DNA of 64,000 nt from Micavibrio sp. (GTDB lineage: Bacteria > Pseudomonadota > Alphaproteobacteria > Micavibrionales > Micavibrionaceae): assembly GCA_030824965.1 (NCBI GenBank), contig JAPJQV010000002.1:124001-188000 (forward strand), in the 5' to 3' direction. Shown here one piece after another: positions 45,772 through 55,336 of this stretch. A program made the translations under genes and the position numbers. A model generated the notes under the pieces. It was not told the origin of the DNA and did no database searches. It saw only the letters and a list, made by a program, of their open reading frames with translations. Positions within the stretch are counted from its first letter, which is position 1. Every line of letters starts with the position of its first letter.

Positions 45772-46259
45772 TGGAACGCGGCGAAACTCAATCTGAAGAC
45801 ACCAAAAAAATTATGCGCACCGGCAAGACCCGCGATTTCCTGACAATTTATATCAGCGGACAGATGTTCGGTATCCCGATTTTACAGGTTCAGGACGTCC
45901 TGGGGCAGCAAAAGGTAACGAAGATTCCGCTTTCTCCTCCGCAAGTCGCCGGAGCTTTAAACCTTCGCGGACGTATTGTTACTGCGATTGACGTACGCAC
46001 CTGTCTTTGCCTTCCCGAAGCTGAAGCAAACGCCAAACGAATGAGTGTCGTTGTTGAAAACGACCATGAACTTTACAGTCTTATCATCGACAACGTAGGC
46101 GATGTATTATCTCTGTATGACGAAGACTATGAGAATACGCCTGCAACACTGGATCCCGCATGGAGATCCGTCGCCTTGGGCATTTATCGTCTTTCCGGAA
46201 AGCTACTGGTTATTCTGGATGTACCCAAACTTTTAAATTCTATGATGAGCGTAAATTAG
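45771..46259 (+). CDS. cheW: Chemotaxis coupling protein CheW
   Basis: CheW links CheA to chemoreceptors. The 162 residues contain DFLTIYISGQMFGIPILQVQ near 27-46, the IPLSPPQVAGALNLRGRIVT loop near 56-75 that contacts receptor tips, and a final LDVPKLL strand. The first 25 residues are a polar extension. Its start overlaps the cheA stop by one base and cheY follows after 3 bases. Confidence 0.96.
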   Translation: MERGETQSEDTKKIMRTGKTRDFLTIYISGQMFGIPILQVQDVLGQQKVTKIPLSPPQVAGALNLRGRIVTAIDVRTCLCLPEAEANAKRMSVVVENDHELYSLIIDNVGDVLSLYDEDYENTPATLDPAWRSVALGIYRLSGKLLVILDVPKLLNSMMSVN

Positions 46260-46262
46260 GGA

Positions 46263-46649
46263 ATGAGTGAAATGAAAACCTGTTTAGTCGTCGACGATAG
46301 CCGTGTTGTCCGGAAAGTCGCCTTGCGTATTGCCGAAGAGCTTGGCTTTACAACCGCCGAAGCCGAAGATGGGCAAAAAGCCTATGAATATTGTCAGGCC
46401 CAAATGCCGGATGCCATCATTCTCGACTGGAACATGCCGGTGATGAGCGGCATTGAGTTCTTGGAAAGGCTACGCGAAATGCCGGGCGGCGATTATCCGA
46501 AAGTCGTTCTTTGCACTACTGAGAACGACCTCTCTCATATTCAGCGCGCAATGATGGCCGGCGCCAACGAATATATTATGAAGCCCTTTGATAAAGATAT
46601 CGTTCAGGGAAAGTTCATTCAAATTGGTCTGCTGGAAGACAGCTATTAA
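46263..46649 (+). CDS. cheY: Chemotaxis response regulator CheY
   Basis: CheY-P binds the flagellar switch. This is a single receiver domain of 128 residues with the acidic pair at 11-12, phospho-acceptor Asp55 in LDWNMPVMSG, Thr at CTTEND near 86 and Lys107 in MKPFD. The N-terminal Met may be the one at 46263 or three codons later. The TAATG overlap with cheB shows tight coupling. Confidence 0.94.
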   Translation: MSEMKTCLVVDDSRVVRKVALRIAEELGFTTAEAEDGQKAYEYCQAQMPDAIILDWNMPVMSGIEFLERLREMPGGDYPKVVLCTTENDLSHIQRAMMAGANEYIMKPFDKDIVQGKFIQIGLLEDSY

Positions 46650-47734
46650 TGGATAATGCAACCGTCAACGTCATGATTGTTGATGATTCTGCCGTCGTAC
46701 GGGGATTTTTGACACGTATTCTGGAATCCGATCCTGCAATTAAGGTTATTCATTCTGCCCATAACGGCCAGATGGGAGTGAATGCACTGGAAAACCATAG
46801 CCCGGACATCATTCTTCTTGATGTGGAAATGCCCGTCATGGACGGCCTGACCGCCATACCGCTTCTCCTTGCCAAGCGCCCTGATGTTAAGATCATCATG
46901 TGTTCGACGCTTACCACTCATAACGCTTCCGTGACATTGCAGGCAATGGAACTCGGCGCGGTTGATTGCATTGGAAAACCTTCCACGTCCAGCGAAATTT
47001 CCGGCGATACTTTCCGTGACATTTTACTCAACAAAGTTCGTTCTATCGGTGAATTGTCGGCCAGACCGAACAAGCGCTCCGAGACTTCACCGGAAAAAAA
47101 ACCGGCGGCGAATATTCACCCGCATTTGCCTAAAACCGTTAAACTGCGCCCTCCCCATGAAGGTTATGCTGGCAAACCTCACATATTGGCAATCGGCAGC
47201 TCGACAGGCGGGCCAAACGCCCTGTTCAAAGTAATTACCCATTTCAAGAATTTTGATATACCGATTGTCCTTACCCAGCACATGCCCGCAACATTTACGC
47301 GCATTCTGGCGGAGCATATCAGCAAACATACGGGGGTTCCTGCCGTTGAGGGAGAAAATGGCATGAGGCTCGAAAACGGGCGAGTTCATGTTGCCCCAGG
47401 CGGTTTGCACATGCTGATCACGCCGGAACGAACGATTAAACTTGATGATGGCCCAATGGAAAATTTTTGCAAACCTGCTGTCGATCCTATGCTGCGATCT
47501 CTTATTCCTTTATTCGGCGAGAAAATCTTGACTGTGATTTTGACCGGCATGGGTCAGGATGGCATGAAAGGTTCACGCGAAGTCGTCGCTCGTGGCGGAC
47601 GGATCGTCGCACAGGATGAAGCGTCATCGGTTGTTTGGGGAATGCCCGGTGCGGTTGCGCTTGATGGTTTATGTTCGGCGGTGCTTTCTCTCGATGAAGT
47701 TGGCCCTTATGTTCGCAAGGCGGTAATGCGATGA
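46649..47734 (+). CDS. cheB: Chemotaxis methylesterase CheB
   Basis: CheB removes methyl groups from, and deamidates, chemoreceptors. The 361 residues have a receiver domain with Asp58 and a C-terminal esterase with catalytic Ser185 (GSSTGGP), His211 (TQHMP) and Asp304 (GMGQDGM). A variable linker (about 137-175) contains several basic residues. No CheB C-terminal pentapeptide tether is evident. Its last 4 bases overlap cheR (ATGA). Confidence 0.96.
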   Translation: MDNATVNVMIVDDSAVVRGFLTRILESDPAIKVIHSAHNGQMGVNALENHSPDIILLDVEMPVMDGLTAIPLLLAKRPDVKIIMCSTLTTHNASVTLQAMELGAVDCIGKPSTSSEISGDTFRDILLNKVRSIGELSARPNKRSETSPEKKPAANIHPHLPKTVKLRPPHEGYAGKPHILAIGSSTGGPNALFKVITHFKNFDIPIVLTQHMPATFTRILAEHISKHTGVPAVEGENGMRLENGRVHVAPGGLHMLITPERTIKLDDGPMENFCKPAVDPMLRSLIPLFGEKILTVILTGMGQDGMKGSREVVARGGRIVAQDEASSVVWGMPGAVALDGLCSAVLSLDEVGPYVRKAVMR

Positions 47735-48588
47735 AAATTCAGGATTTCGATTTATTCAAAGATCTTCTTTATAAGCAGTCAGGTCTCGTTATTACGCCGG
47801 ATAAATCCTACTTGCTGGATTCTCGACTGACTCCGATTGCCAAGAAATGGAATTTCGCTTCACTCGACGTTATGGCGTTGCAGTTACGTTCCCTGCCCGA
47901 TCAGCAATTGGTCAAGGACATTGTCGAAGCGATGACAACAAACGAAACATCGTTTTTCCGTGATATGAAACCGTTTCAGCTCTTCGAAGATACAATGTTG
48001 CCATATATGATAAAAAATCGGGCCGCAAAGAAAACCTTGCGTATTTGGTGTGCTGCCGCATCATCAGGGCAAGAGCCATACTCGCTAGCGATGATCCTGA
48101 AAGAAAAGGCAAATTTGATGCCCGGGTGGAGATTTGAAATCACCGCAACCGACATATCCGACGATATCTTAAACCTGGCTCGCTCCGGCGTTTATTCTCA
48201 GTTCGAAGTCCAGCGCGGCTTGCCTATCAATTACCTCATGAAATACTTTACGCAAGTGAACGAAAAATGGCAGGTAAAAGACGATATTCGCCAAATGGTG
48301 AAGTTTTCTAATTTCAACCTGTTGCATGACATGAATAAATTCGGGCAGTTTGATATTATATTCTGCCGCAACGTTTTAATTTATTTCGACGAAAAAACCA
48401 AAGGCATGGTTTTGGACCGCATGAGTACAAGACTTGAAAAAGACGGTTTTCTCCTACTTGGTGGCGCAGAAACTGTTCTGGGCATTACGGAGAAACTCAG
48501 GCTTATGCCCGAAAAGCGCGGCCTGTATGTTCATCCGGATGGCCCACACGCTGCCGCGCCTGCAGTTCAACCTGCGAAGGCTATTTAG
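47731..48588 (+). CDS. cheR: Chemotaxis methyltransferase CheR
   Basis: CheR adds methyl groups from SAM to receptor glutamates. The 285-residue protein has the N-terminal helical domain, EAMTTNETSFFRD near 66-78, the SAM motif WCAAASSGQEPYSLAM near 107-122, TATDISDDIL, and FDIIFCRNVLIYFD near 208-221. It is the last gene of the cheA-W-Y-B-R set; no chemoreceptor or cheD gene is seen nearby, so receptors are encoded elsewhere. Confidence 0.96.
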   Translation: MKIQDFDLFKDLLYKQSGLVITPDKSYLLDSRLTPIAKKWNFASLDVMALQLRSLPDQQLVKDIVEAMTTNETSFFRDMKPFQLFEDTMLPYMIKNRAAKKTLRIWCAAASSGQEPYSLAMILKEKANLMPGWRFEITATDISDDILNLARSGVYSQFEVQRGLPINYLMKYFTQVNEKWQVKDDIRQMVKFSNFNLLHDMNKFGQFDIIFCRNVLIYFDEKTKGMVLDRMSTRLEKDGFLLLGGAETVLGITEKLRLMPEKRGLYVHPDGPHAAAPAVQPAKAI

Positions 48589-48791
48589 TTCCAAAGGCCG
48601 AACCAGACGCCGATGCCATGAATAACAGCAATCGGGAAAAATAATGCGCCGACCAGTAGAAAACCCCATTCGTCGTTTTGGAAACATGTCACGATATGCG
48701 TAATCCACGCCGCGAAACAGGCAAAAACGCCGATTAGAAACGTTGTGACAACGACAATACCGCCGGTTTTAATTTTATCGATTAATTTCAT
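48585..48791 (-). CDS. Small membrane protein, 68 residues
   Basis: The ATG at 48791 has an AAGGAT site about 8 bases upstream and gives MKLIDKIKTGGIVVVTTFLI, a sensible first membrane segment; the frame extends 16 codons upstream into the inverted repeat, which I reject. Two hydrophobic segments with a short acidic loop (QNDEWG) follow. No named family is recognised. The 3' end overlaps cheR by 4 bases on the opposite strand. Confidence 0.6.
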   Translation of the reverse strand: MKLIDKIKTGGIVVVTTFLIGVFACFAAWITHIVTCFQNDEWGFLLVGALFFPIAVIHGIGVWFGLWN

Positions 48792-48810
48792 TTGAATATC
48801 CTTTAAGAAT

Positions 48811-48877
48811 TTAAACCACGAATAAACACAAATGGACACAAATTAATCGTGTTTATTCGTGTTCATTTGTGGTTTAA
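48811..48877. repeat. Long imperfect inverted repeat between divergent genes
   Basis: TTAAACCAC and GTGGTTTAA bound the element. Inside are alternating AATAAACAC, AATGGACAC-like and GTGTTTATTC, GTGTTCATTT units, which pair imperfectly. It belongs to the TTTAAACCAC-type intergenic repeat also seen at 58747 and 58815. Confidence 0.6.
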
Positions 48878-48900
48878 AAACCTTTCTTCAAGAGGAAAAT

Positions 48901-50463
48901 ATGACTCAAAGATATAAAATCAAACGCGCGCTCCTTTCCGTCTCCGATAAATCCGGCCTGCTGGATTTTGCCCGGCTGATGCTTGATAGTGGTGTTGAAT
49001 TAATCTCGACCGGCGGCACAAAAAAATACCTCGTCGAAAACGGACTTGCCGTCAAAGATGTATCCGATGTCACAGGCTTTCCAGAGATTATGGATGGCCG
49101 CGTTAAGACCTTGCACCCGAAAATCCATGGTGGCCTTCTCGCCGTGCGCGATAACAACACCCACGTCGAAGCGCAAAAATCTCATTCCATCGATGATATA
49201 GATATGCTGGTCGTCAATTTATACCCGTTCCGCGAAACTGTCGCTCGCGGCGGCGACTATGACGACTGTGTTGAAAATATAGATATCGGCGGTCCGGCAA
49301 TGCTGCGCGCCGCATCTAAAAATCACGCTTTCGTTACGGTCGTAACTGATCCGGCGGATTACGCCGAAATTGCCAATGAAATAAAACTCGGCGGTACGAC
49401 GCTGGAAACCCGCAAAAAACTAGCTGCAAAAACCTATGCCGCGACCGCGTCTTATGATGCCGCGATCTCTGCATGGTTTGCCAAACAGCTTGACGAGACA
49501 TTCCCGCAAAATATTTCCGTACCGGCAACGCTCGTCGATACACTGCGCTACGGCGAAAACCCTCATCAGAGCGCCGCTGTTTATGCGGACGGCACCAAAC
49601 GCGCGGGCGTCGTTACCGCTAACAAGGTGCAAGGCAAGGAATTATCCTTCAACAATCTGAACGATACGGACGCTGCGTTTGAAATTGTATCCGAGTTTTC
49701 AGAGCCCGCCGTTGCTATCATCAAGCACGCCAACCCTTGCGGCGTTGCCATCGGCAAAGACCCACTCGACGCCTATCGCCGCGCCCTCGCCTGCGATCCG
49801 GTTTCGGCCTTTGGCGGGATTATCGCGCTGAACCGCAAACTCGATGCGGTAACAGCGGCCGAAATCCTGAAAGTTTTCTCCGAAGTCATTATCGCCCCGG
49901 CAATTGATGAAGACGCCAAACCTGTATTGGCGACGAAGCCGAATGTCCGCGTGCTTATCACAGGTGAAATGCCGGACCCTAAAGCACCGCGCATGACCAT
50001 CCGCACCATTGCCGGAGGCTATCTTCTGCAAAACGCCGATATCGGCCATATCACCGCGGCTGAATTAAATGTCGTCACCAAACGCGCGCCAAGCGACGAT
50101 GAAGTGCGCGATATGCTGTTTGCTTTCCGCGTGGCCAAGCATGTCAAATCCAACGCCATCGTTTATGCCAAAGACAATGTCACGATCGGCATCGGCGCAG
50201 GCCAGATGAATCGCCTCGACTCATCACGCATAGCCGCCGCCCGCATGAAAGAATACGGCCTTGTTCCACAGGCAGGGTCCAGCATGGTTGTCGCTTCGGA
50301 CGCTTTCTTCCCCTTCGCCGATGGTATGCTCGCCGCCGCTGATGCAGGCGCAACCGCCATCATCCAGCCTGGTGGTTCCATCAAGGACAAAGACGTCATC
50401 GCCGCCGCCGACGAACGCGGCCTTGCCATGGTGTTTACGGGCCTCCGTCACTTTAAACATTAA
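48901..50463 (+). CDS. purH: Bifunctional AICAR transformylase / IMP cyclohydrolase
   Basis: PurH carries out the last two steps of IMP synthesis. The 520-residue product starts MTQRYKIKRALLSVSDKSGL at 48901, with an AGAGGA site before; an upstream ATG at 48859 lies in the inverted repeat and is rejected. The cyclohydrolase domain has STGGTKKYL and the EIMDGRVKTLHPKIHGG signature near 59-75. The transformylase domain has AIIKHANPCGVA with the Lys-His catalytic pair near 263-274, and the FFPFADGM end. Full length. Confidence 0.96.
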   Translation: MTQRYKIKRALLSVSDKSGLLDFARLMLDSGVELISTGGTKKYLVENGLAVKDVSDVTGFPEIMDGRVKTLHPKIHGGLLAVRDNNTHVEAQKSHSIDDIDMLVVNLYPFRETVARGGDYDDCVENIDIGGPAMLRAASKNHAFVTVVTDPADYAEIANEIKLGGTTLETRKKLAAKTYAATASYDAAISAWFAKQLDETFPQNISVPATLVDTLRYGENPHQSAAVYADGTKRAGVVTANKVQGKELSFNNLNDTDAAFEIVSEFSEPAVAIIKHANPCGVAIGKDPLDAYRRALACDPVSAFGGIIALNRKLDAVTAAEILKVFSEVIIAPAIDEDAKPVLATKPNVRVLITGEMPDPKAPRMTIRTIAGGYLLQNADIGHITAAELNVVTKRAPSDDEVRDMLFAFRVAKHVKSNAIVYAKDNVTIGIGAGQMNRLDSSRIAAARMKEYGLVPQAGSSMVVASDAFFPFADGMLAAADAGATAIIQPGGSIKDKDVIAAADERGLAMVFTGLRHFKH

Positions 50464-50505
50464 AGTGCGGTTATCTAACTTGGCATTTCAGGCATTGATT
50501 ACAAT

Positions 50506-52038
50506 TCAAGGCATCATGCTCATAGCCATCGCCTGGCCCATGCGCATTGATTCTGATTCTTCTTGAGCTTGCTGGGCTGAAGCTAGCTCTTTCCATTCAC
50601 CTGATTTTTCTGCAGTGTAGGACCTTATATCCTTGATCGATACTTCATCGTCCAGATGCATAGGATCGCCATTATAACGTGCAAGATTAACGGCCCCCTT
50701 CGTTGCTTCTCTTAGATTATCCAATGTCTCTTGGCGTATTTCACGTCTTTCGCTTTGATTAGCGGGAATTGGGCCTCGGGTTAAATCCAAATGACCACTA
50801 TAATCTTGCGTGATATTCAACATAAATCGAAGCGAATAAACTTCTTGATCGGAAAGACGCAACCCATCTTTTGCCTTTAGATCAAGCCCACCATTTAATG
50901 CGCGCGACGCAAGGTCATAATAAGAACTCATGAAACGAGGATCTGGCTTTATGCCTGATTCTTTTTCCGGATTCATCAAATTTCGAATGTTTGTATTTGG
51001 ATACTCTCCGTATCTTCTATCTGCTTCAGTCAATCCTCGAATATCATCAAATGGATTATCACGCCTAAATCCTGAAATCTTTCCTAACGAAACCTGATCA
51101 AGTCTTTTCCATGGAGCATCATTATCACCTAATGATTTTATATAGGTTTGCTCTGTTAAAGTACCCGTTAAATGGGAATATTGTGATGTCATTGTATTAA
51201 GAGCTTCACGCGCATTATCAGTATTTAAAGACGCAGGATTTGCAAACATCCTTGTTAAATCCTGCATTGCCCCAGGTTTAAAATAAAGCGGCTCTAAAAT
51301 CATATCATTCGCAAGAAATCCGACAGAACCACCTGCCTCTAGCGCGCCTACAGTACCGGTCGTCAGCTTCACTCCATATGTAACTGCTCTTGGCATAGTT
51401 ACAGCACCTTTGAAGGCAGCTCCTGCTCCCATACTCGCAACCATTTGCCCAATTTGTGTTGCTAAATAAGGACCTACAATCTCGGCCCATTTAGGATCTT
51501 GCTGTGTTAAAACTTCCAGCTTGCCTTTAGGATCTTTGTAGAAAATTGCAGTGATATCCCGAATTTCAGTTATGGGCTGACCGGCATCGTCTTTGCCGGG
51601 AGGATATACTGGGTTATCTTTGCCATTATATTTGACGTCTTTTGGCAATTGCCATCCTGCCGCCATACGAAATTCAGCTTCGCCTAATCCTGTGTTTCTT
51701 TTGATATATTCGTCCCAGAAATCTTCAACCCCTTGTGCGACTGAATCACTCCAGCCGCGGTCTCCCGTATTATGATCGTATCCTAACCATTCTCCACCTT
51801 TATCAACCAACCAAACCGCTGCCCACGGCACATCTCTTACGAAATCTCGCACACCGTCCTGAACACCGGTGAAAACTCTTTCCCGTTTTTCTGGATTAAC
51901 CGCCAACTCAGCGCTTAAAACTGCAGCACCAATAACCGGGTTACTGACCATCAAATTTCGAAGGGTTGAATCGGCCGCTTTACGAAAGGATGCGCCAAGT
52001 CCCATACCCTGTTCTTCTTTATTGTCTTTATCAGGCAT
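50506..52038 (-). CDS. Orphan protein B, about 510 residues
   Basis: I recognise no family. The start is ATG 52038 (GTG 52044 is possible), with AAAGGCGG upstream. No signal peptide is visible. A weakly hydrophobic Gly/Ala-rich stretch lies at about 190-250, and the rest is polar and helical. One segment near 390-410, LRLSDQEVYSLRFML, matches the helix-turn-helix-like unit repeated in orphan protein C, which is transcribed divergently 170 bases away. The last residues are Gln, Glu and Met rich. The shared unit and the shared upstream gap suggest a paired function with C. Confidence 0.6.
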   Translation of the reverse strand: MPDKDNKEEQGMGLGASFRKAADSTLRNLMVSNPVIGAAVLSAELAVNPEKRERVFTGVQDGVRDFVRDVPWAAVWLVDKGGEWLGYDHNTGDRGWSDSVAQGVEDFWDEYIKRNTGLGEAEFRMAAGWQLPKDVKYNGKDNPVYPPGKDDAGQPITEIRDITAIFYKDPKGKLEVLTQQDPKWAEIVGPYLATQIGQMVASMGAGAAFKGAVTMPRAVTYGVKLTTGTVGALEAGGSVGFLANDMILEPLYFKPGAMQDLTRMFANPASLNTDNAREALNTMTSQYSHLTGTLTEQTYIKSLGDNDAPWKRLDQVSLGKISGFRRDNPFDDIRGLTEADRRYGEYPNTNIRNLMNPEKESGIKPDPRFMSSYYDLASRALNGGLDLKAKDGLRLSDQEVYSLRFMLNITQDYSGHLDLTRGPIPANQSERREIRQETLDNLREATKGAVNLARYNGDPMHLDDEVSIKDIRSYTAEKSGEWKELASAQQAQEESESMRMGQAMAMSMMP

Positions 52039-52150
52039 TCTCACACACCGCCTTTATGCTTTAACACTACAAAATAGAGCTTAAAGGTAAAAATATGGTG
52101 AATATTATAGAAAATAAATTTTCATATTTTCACTTTGTTTTTTTGATTAT

Positions 52151-52158
52151 TTAACCAT
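52151..52158. promoter_or_regulatory. TTAACCAT half-site between orphan genes B and C
   Basis: The 8-mer TTAACCAT matches the CtrA half-site form used in many alphaproteobacteria. It lies 53 bases before the gene C start. Eleven bases on, TTAG may be a poor second half. Direct match; function is inferred. Confidence 0.35.
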
Positions 52159-52210
52159 CTTCTGTTAGCATGAGGGAAATAAAAACAAAAAATTCTTATG
52201 GAGTAGTAGT

Positions 52211-55200
52211 ATGGGTGTAGGGTCTAGAATTTCCAATTTTTTGGAAGAACTCTCTCATTTAAAAGGCGAAGCGCGTAATACGGCAAAGTTCCTGAGGGAT
52301 ACTGGCCGAATTGACCAATTAGAAGATGTGCTCGCGAAGATACGTCATAACAATGGCGCAGTTGATCTTCAAGATAAACAATTCATCGCGCGCACTTTTG
52401 AAGGCTTTCGTAATTCTTTAAATAAAGACGATATATTCAAGACCCCTTCCGAACTTAATAAAGAAGCCACAGCGCGATTTATGAGGCTTGTCAGTCCTGA
52501 TCTTCCTTCAGGTGAAGCCCGCAAAGCTTTCCGCCAGCATTGGGGTGAAGGTACATTGCGTCTACATGAACGCGTACCCTTTAAAGAGCGTCAAGCAGCT
52601 GGTATTCCCCATCCGCCAAAAGAAACTCCGGCAATGGCAGATTTAACACCTCAAGCCAAAAGACAAATTGCCAATGGCTTAGGTGATTTTAAAGGCGATG
52701 AAATTTATCAATTCCAAAATGTAAATGATTTTGCTACAGAATGGGGTAAATTCCGCCGTGTCTTGACCGCAAATGACATGATTGATGATCCGAAGGATTT
52801 AGGCCGCAGAGCATTCAGATCTGGTCAGGATGTCGCCGATGCACTGCGCGGCGGTAAAAAAATCTCAAGTGACGAACTTAATATGCTCCGTGATATGCAC
52901 CGCGAGCGTCTAAACGTTCACCTTGAAGCTGTCGATAAAGAATCTGTCGCTGCCGCAAATCGCGCTCAGGCGGAGGCTGTGCAACCGCAACCTGGTATGA
53001 TGGGCGGTAACAGAGCTGAATCGCCGGCCTTAAAAAAAGCTTTGGAAGTTGATGAAACCAACAGGAAGTTCGCAATTGACCGCCTGACGGCTTTTGGCGA
53101 TGCCAACAAATTGTTTGAAGCTGGTAGTTCTCAGCTGTTGGTCCAGAAGTTTTCCCAACTGGATGGCATGATGGGCGGCTTCAGCATCAAGCAAATGGGC
53201 GATCTGTCCAAAGCGAAACTTGATGGATTAGGCAACCTACAAAATTCTGACGACGTTCTTTTCGCCTCAATGGTACCTGTGGGAGTAAAGCCTAAAGATG
53301 GCCCTATTCCAGCTGATAAAATTGTAACTTCATCAAAGGCAGACCCTTCTGATGTCAATGGAAAGATTCTTTCATACTACGACAACGAAGGAAATCATCT
53401 TACACCTATTATCGGCACTGATCGTGCATCACCCGAAGATGTAAATCGCGTTCTTCAACAGCTTCATTCTTATAAACCAGGCGTTGAAGTCCATATCCAC
53501 CCAGCGGATTGGGAAAAAGTGCGCGTTGCTGTATATGATCGCCGCTTTAATGAACTTTCCGCTAAAATTTCTGGCGGCAGAGGATTGGATGCTTCTCCTG
53601 GAAGCTCGGCACTCGGGAAAGACAGCGTAAAGACAGAATTAGATGATTTTGTTGAAACGCTAAGAATTACAGGACGGGTTGATACGGATTCGTCTAATGT
53701 AGCCAGACGCAGCATCAACAACATTATTGCAGACCTACGTGGTCCGAATGGAAAAATAAGCGAAGCAGATATTGGTGCTATCCGTGATAGATATACAGCA
53801 GCCCGCGCTGCTGACAACAGCCCTGCATCGAACAGCGTACGCGATATTATTGACAACCTCAAACCGCAGACTAAAGAAGTTGCCGATGTTCAGGCCGAAA
53901 TGGCAACCCTTCGGACAAATGTTCGAGATGCAGGCATGCTTGATACTACGCCTGTCGTTGATGGTGAAAAAATTCGAGATATTAATGAAATAAAGGCTGC
54001 GTTACGAAATGGCGAACAGGTTAAAACACCTGAATTAGAAGCTTACATTTCCAAACAAATCGGTGATTCGCTTTTATCGTCTCAGCAAAGTCTTGTGACT
54101 GTTTTACAATCAGGATTTAATGCCAATAAACGTATGGATACGGAAACGATCTTCACACAATTGGAAAAAATTCGGAAAGATACGGATTACCCATTACGTG
54201 ATGCTAATCTGGACGCACAAACACGGACAGCATCGCCTAAGAGCATAAATCAAAGACTATTCAATAATGAGCCTGTTTCAGACGGCGAAATGACTGCCTT
54301 GCGCTCCTTTTACAAAAGACATTTTGATGCTGGCAGCGCCCCTGCTGAAGCTGCTAGCGGCGGTGGAATGGGTATTAAGGCCTTACAACTCGCACAAAGC
54401 ATCACAGATGGCCTTAAAGATTCTAAATCGGTACCTTCAGGATCTATTTCGAGGGCTGCACATTATAATACGGGTGTCGTTATTCCTAGTGTTCGCCGCA
54501 CTGTAATGTATACCGCATTGCCTGCCGCTCTAGCTGGAGCTGTAGGTCAAGCTGCACTGGATCCTGAAGAGCCTAATTTTGTAGGTAGGGCATTGATTAA
54601 TTTTGTTTACCCTGATGGTAACAAAGACGCAGCCGATTTTGCGGAATTTACCTATGGCCGAATGAACGCAAATACTGAAATGGCACGAGGATACTTTAAA
54701 GAGTATTTGGGAACAGACTTGCCGACAGGGTCTGACAAGAACTTTTATAAAGACGCCATTCAAAAAATACGTGACGGTCAATTTATTAAGGAGCCGACGA
54801 CTGATCTACGTCAGTCGCTGATGATGTACGCTTCTGCTAAAGCAACAGGTGTTGCTTCTGCGTCCAGCGCTGAGGTACAGGATCAATTAAATAAGAACGT
54901 CGACGCTGAAAGAGGAGCAACTGAGGCACAGATAGCAAAATCTGCAGCTGATGCAGCCAACGCTCCTCCTATTCAATTAGAAGCAGGAATAGGCAGTCCA
55001 GACTACGTACCCCCTGTTTCTCAAGAGTTCAGAAGCGCATCGGAATTTGACTCCTATATCAAATCCGATCCTGTTTTAGGTCTTAATGAATCACAGGCTG
55101 CGAAAGTTTCTGAAGTTTGGAAAAATGTCGCTGGTAGCAATAATAAAATGGACTCTGAAGAAAAAGCAGCCTTGGAAAGAAACTTGAAAACTATTCCTGG

Positions 55201-55258
55201 GCTGGATAGCAGCCAGATTAATCTAATAACAGCGGCTGCATTTACTCCAAATATGTAG
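52211..55258 (+). CDS. Orphan giant protein C, 1015 residues, with internal repeats
   Basis: I recognise no family. Degenerate units of about 45-50 residues recur, each with an Arg-x-x-Gly-x-(Ile/Val)-Asp-like front and an L-R-x-G-x-x-(I/V)-S-x-x-E-(L/I)-x-x-L-R-x-x-Y end. They lie at about 27-66, 180-232, 483-531, 568-618, 654-704 and possibly 849-877 and 942-990. They are EF-hand-like in length but lack a clear calcium loop. A hydrophobic stretch at 764-783 may be a membrane segment. Low-complexity Ala/Asn/Asp-rich linkers join units. No signal peptide is seen. The gene is relatively A+T-rich. Gene D follows 78 bases later on the same strand. Confidence 0.65.
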   Translation: MGVGSRISNFLEELSHLKGEARNTAKFLRDTGRIDQLEDVLAKIRHNNGAVDLQDKQFIARTFEGFRNSLNKDDIFKTPSELNKEATARFMRLVSPDLPSGEARKAFRQHWGEGTLRLHERVPFKERQAAGIPHPPKETPAMADLTPQAKRQIANGLGDFKGDEIYQFQNVNDFATEWGKFRRVLTANDMIDDPKDLGRRAFRSGQDVADALRGGKKISSDELNMLRDMHRERLNVHLEAVDKESVAAANRAQAEAVQPQPGMMGGNRAESPALKKALEVDETNRKFAIDRLTAFGDANKLFEAGSSQLLVQKFSQLDGMMGGFSIKQMGDLSKAKLDGLGNLQNSDDVLFASMVPVGVKPKDGPIPADKIVTSSKADPSDVNGKILSYYDNEGNHLTPIIGTDRASPEDVNRVLQQLHSYKPGVEVHIHPADWEKVRVAVYDRRFNELSAKISGGRGLDASPGSSALGKDSVKTELDDFVETLRITGRVDTDSSNVARRSINNIIADLRGPNGKISEADIGAIRDRYTAARAADNSPASNSVRDIIDNLKPQTKEVADVQAEMATLRTNVRDAGMLDTTPVVDGEKIRDINEIKAALRNGEQVKTPELEAYISKQIGDSLLSSQQSLVTVLQSGFNANKRMDTETIFTQLEKIRKDTDYPLRDANLDAQTRTASPKSINQRLFNNEPVSDGEMTALRSFYKRHFDAGSAPAEAASGGGMGIKALQLAQSITDGLKDSKSVPSGSISRAAHYNTGVVIPSVRRTVMYTALPAALAGAVGQAALDPEEPNFVGRALINFVYPDGNKDAADFAEFTYGRMNANTEMARGYFKEYLGTDLPTGSDKNFYKDAIQKIRDGQFIKEPTTDLRQSLMMYASAKATGVASASSAEVQDQLNKNVDAERGATEAQIAKSAADAANAPPIQLEAGIGSPDYVPPVSQEFRSASEFDSYIKSDPVLGLNESQAAKVSEVWKNVAGSNNKMDSEEKAALERNLKTIPGLDSSQINLITAAAFTPNM

Positions 55259-55285
55259 ATAATTTGGTTATAAATTTGCATTTTG

Positions 55286-55308
55286 GACCAAAAAAGTGTA
55301 GTTTGGTC
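55286..55308 (+). promoter_or_regulatory. Hairpin between orphan genes C and D
   Basis: GACCAAA pairs with TTTGGTC around a 9-base loop, followed by A/T-rich TTAATAATATTA. It could be a weak terminator after C or an operator for D; the T-run is not good enough to decide. Confidence 0.4.
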
Positions 55309-55336
55309 TTAATAATATTAAAAAATGAGGGTGTAA

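Noticed and set aside
52090..52135. Inverted repeat in the B-C gap
   Set aside because: GTGAA and TTCAC ends flank A/T-rich DNA, but the arms pair too poorly to call.
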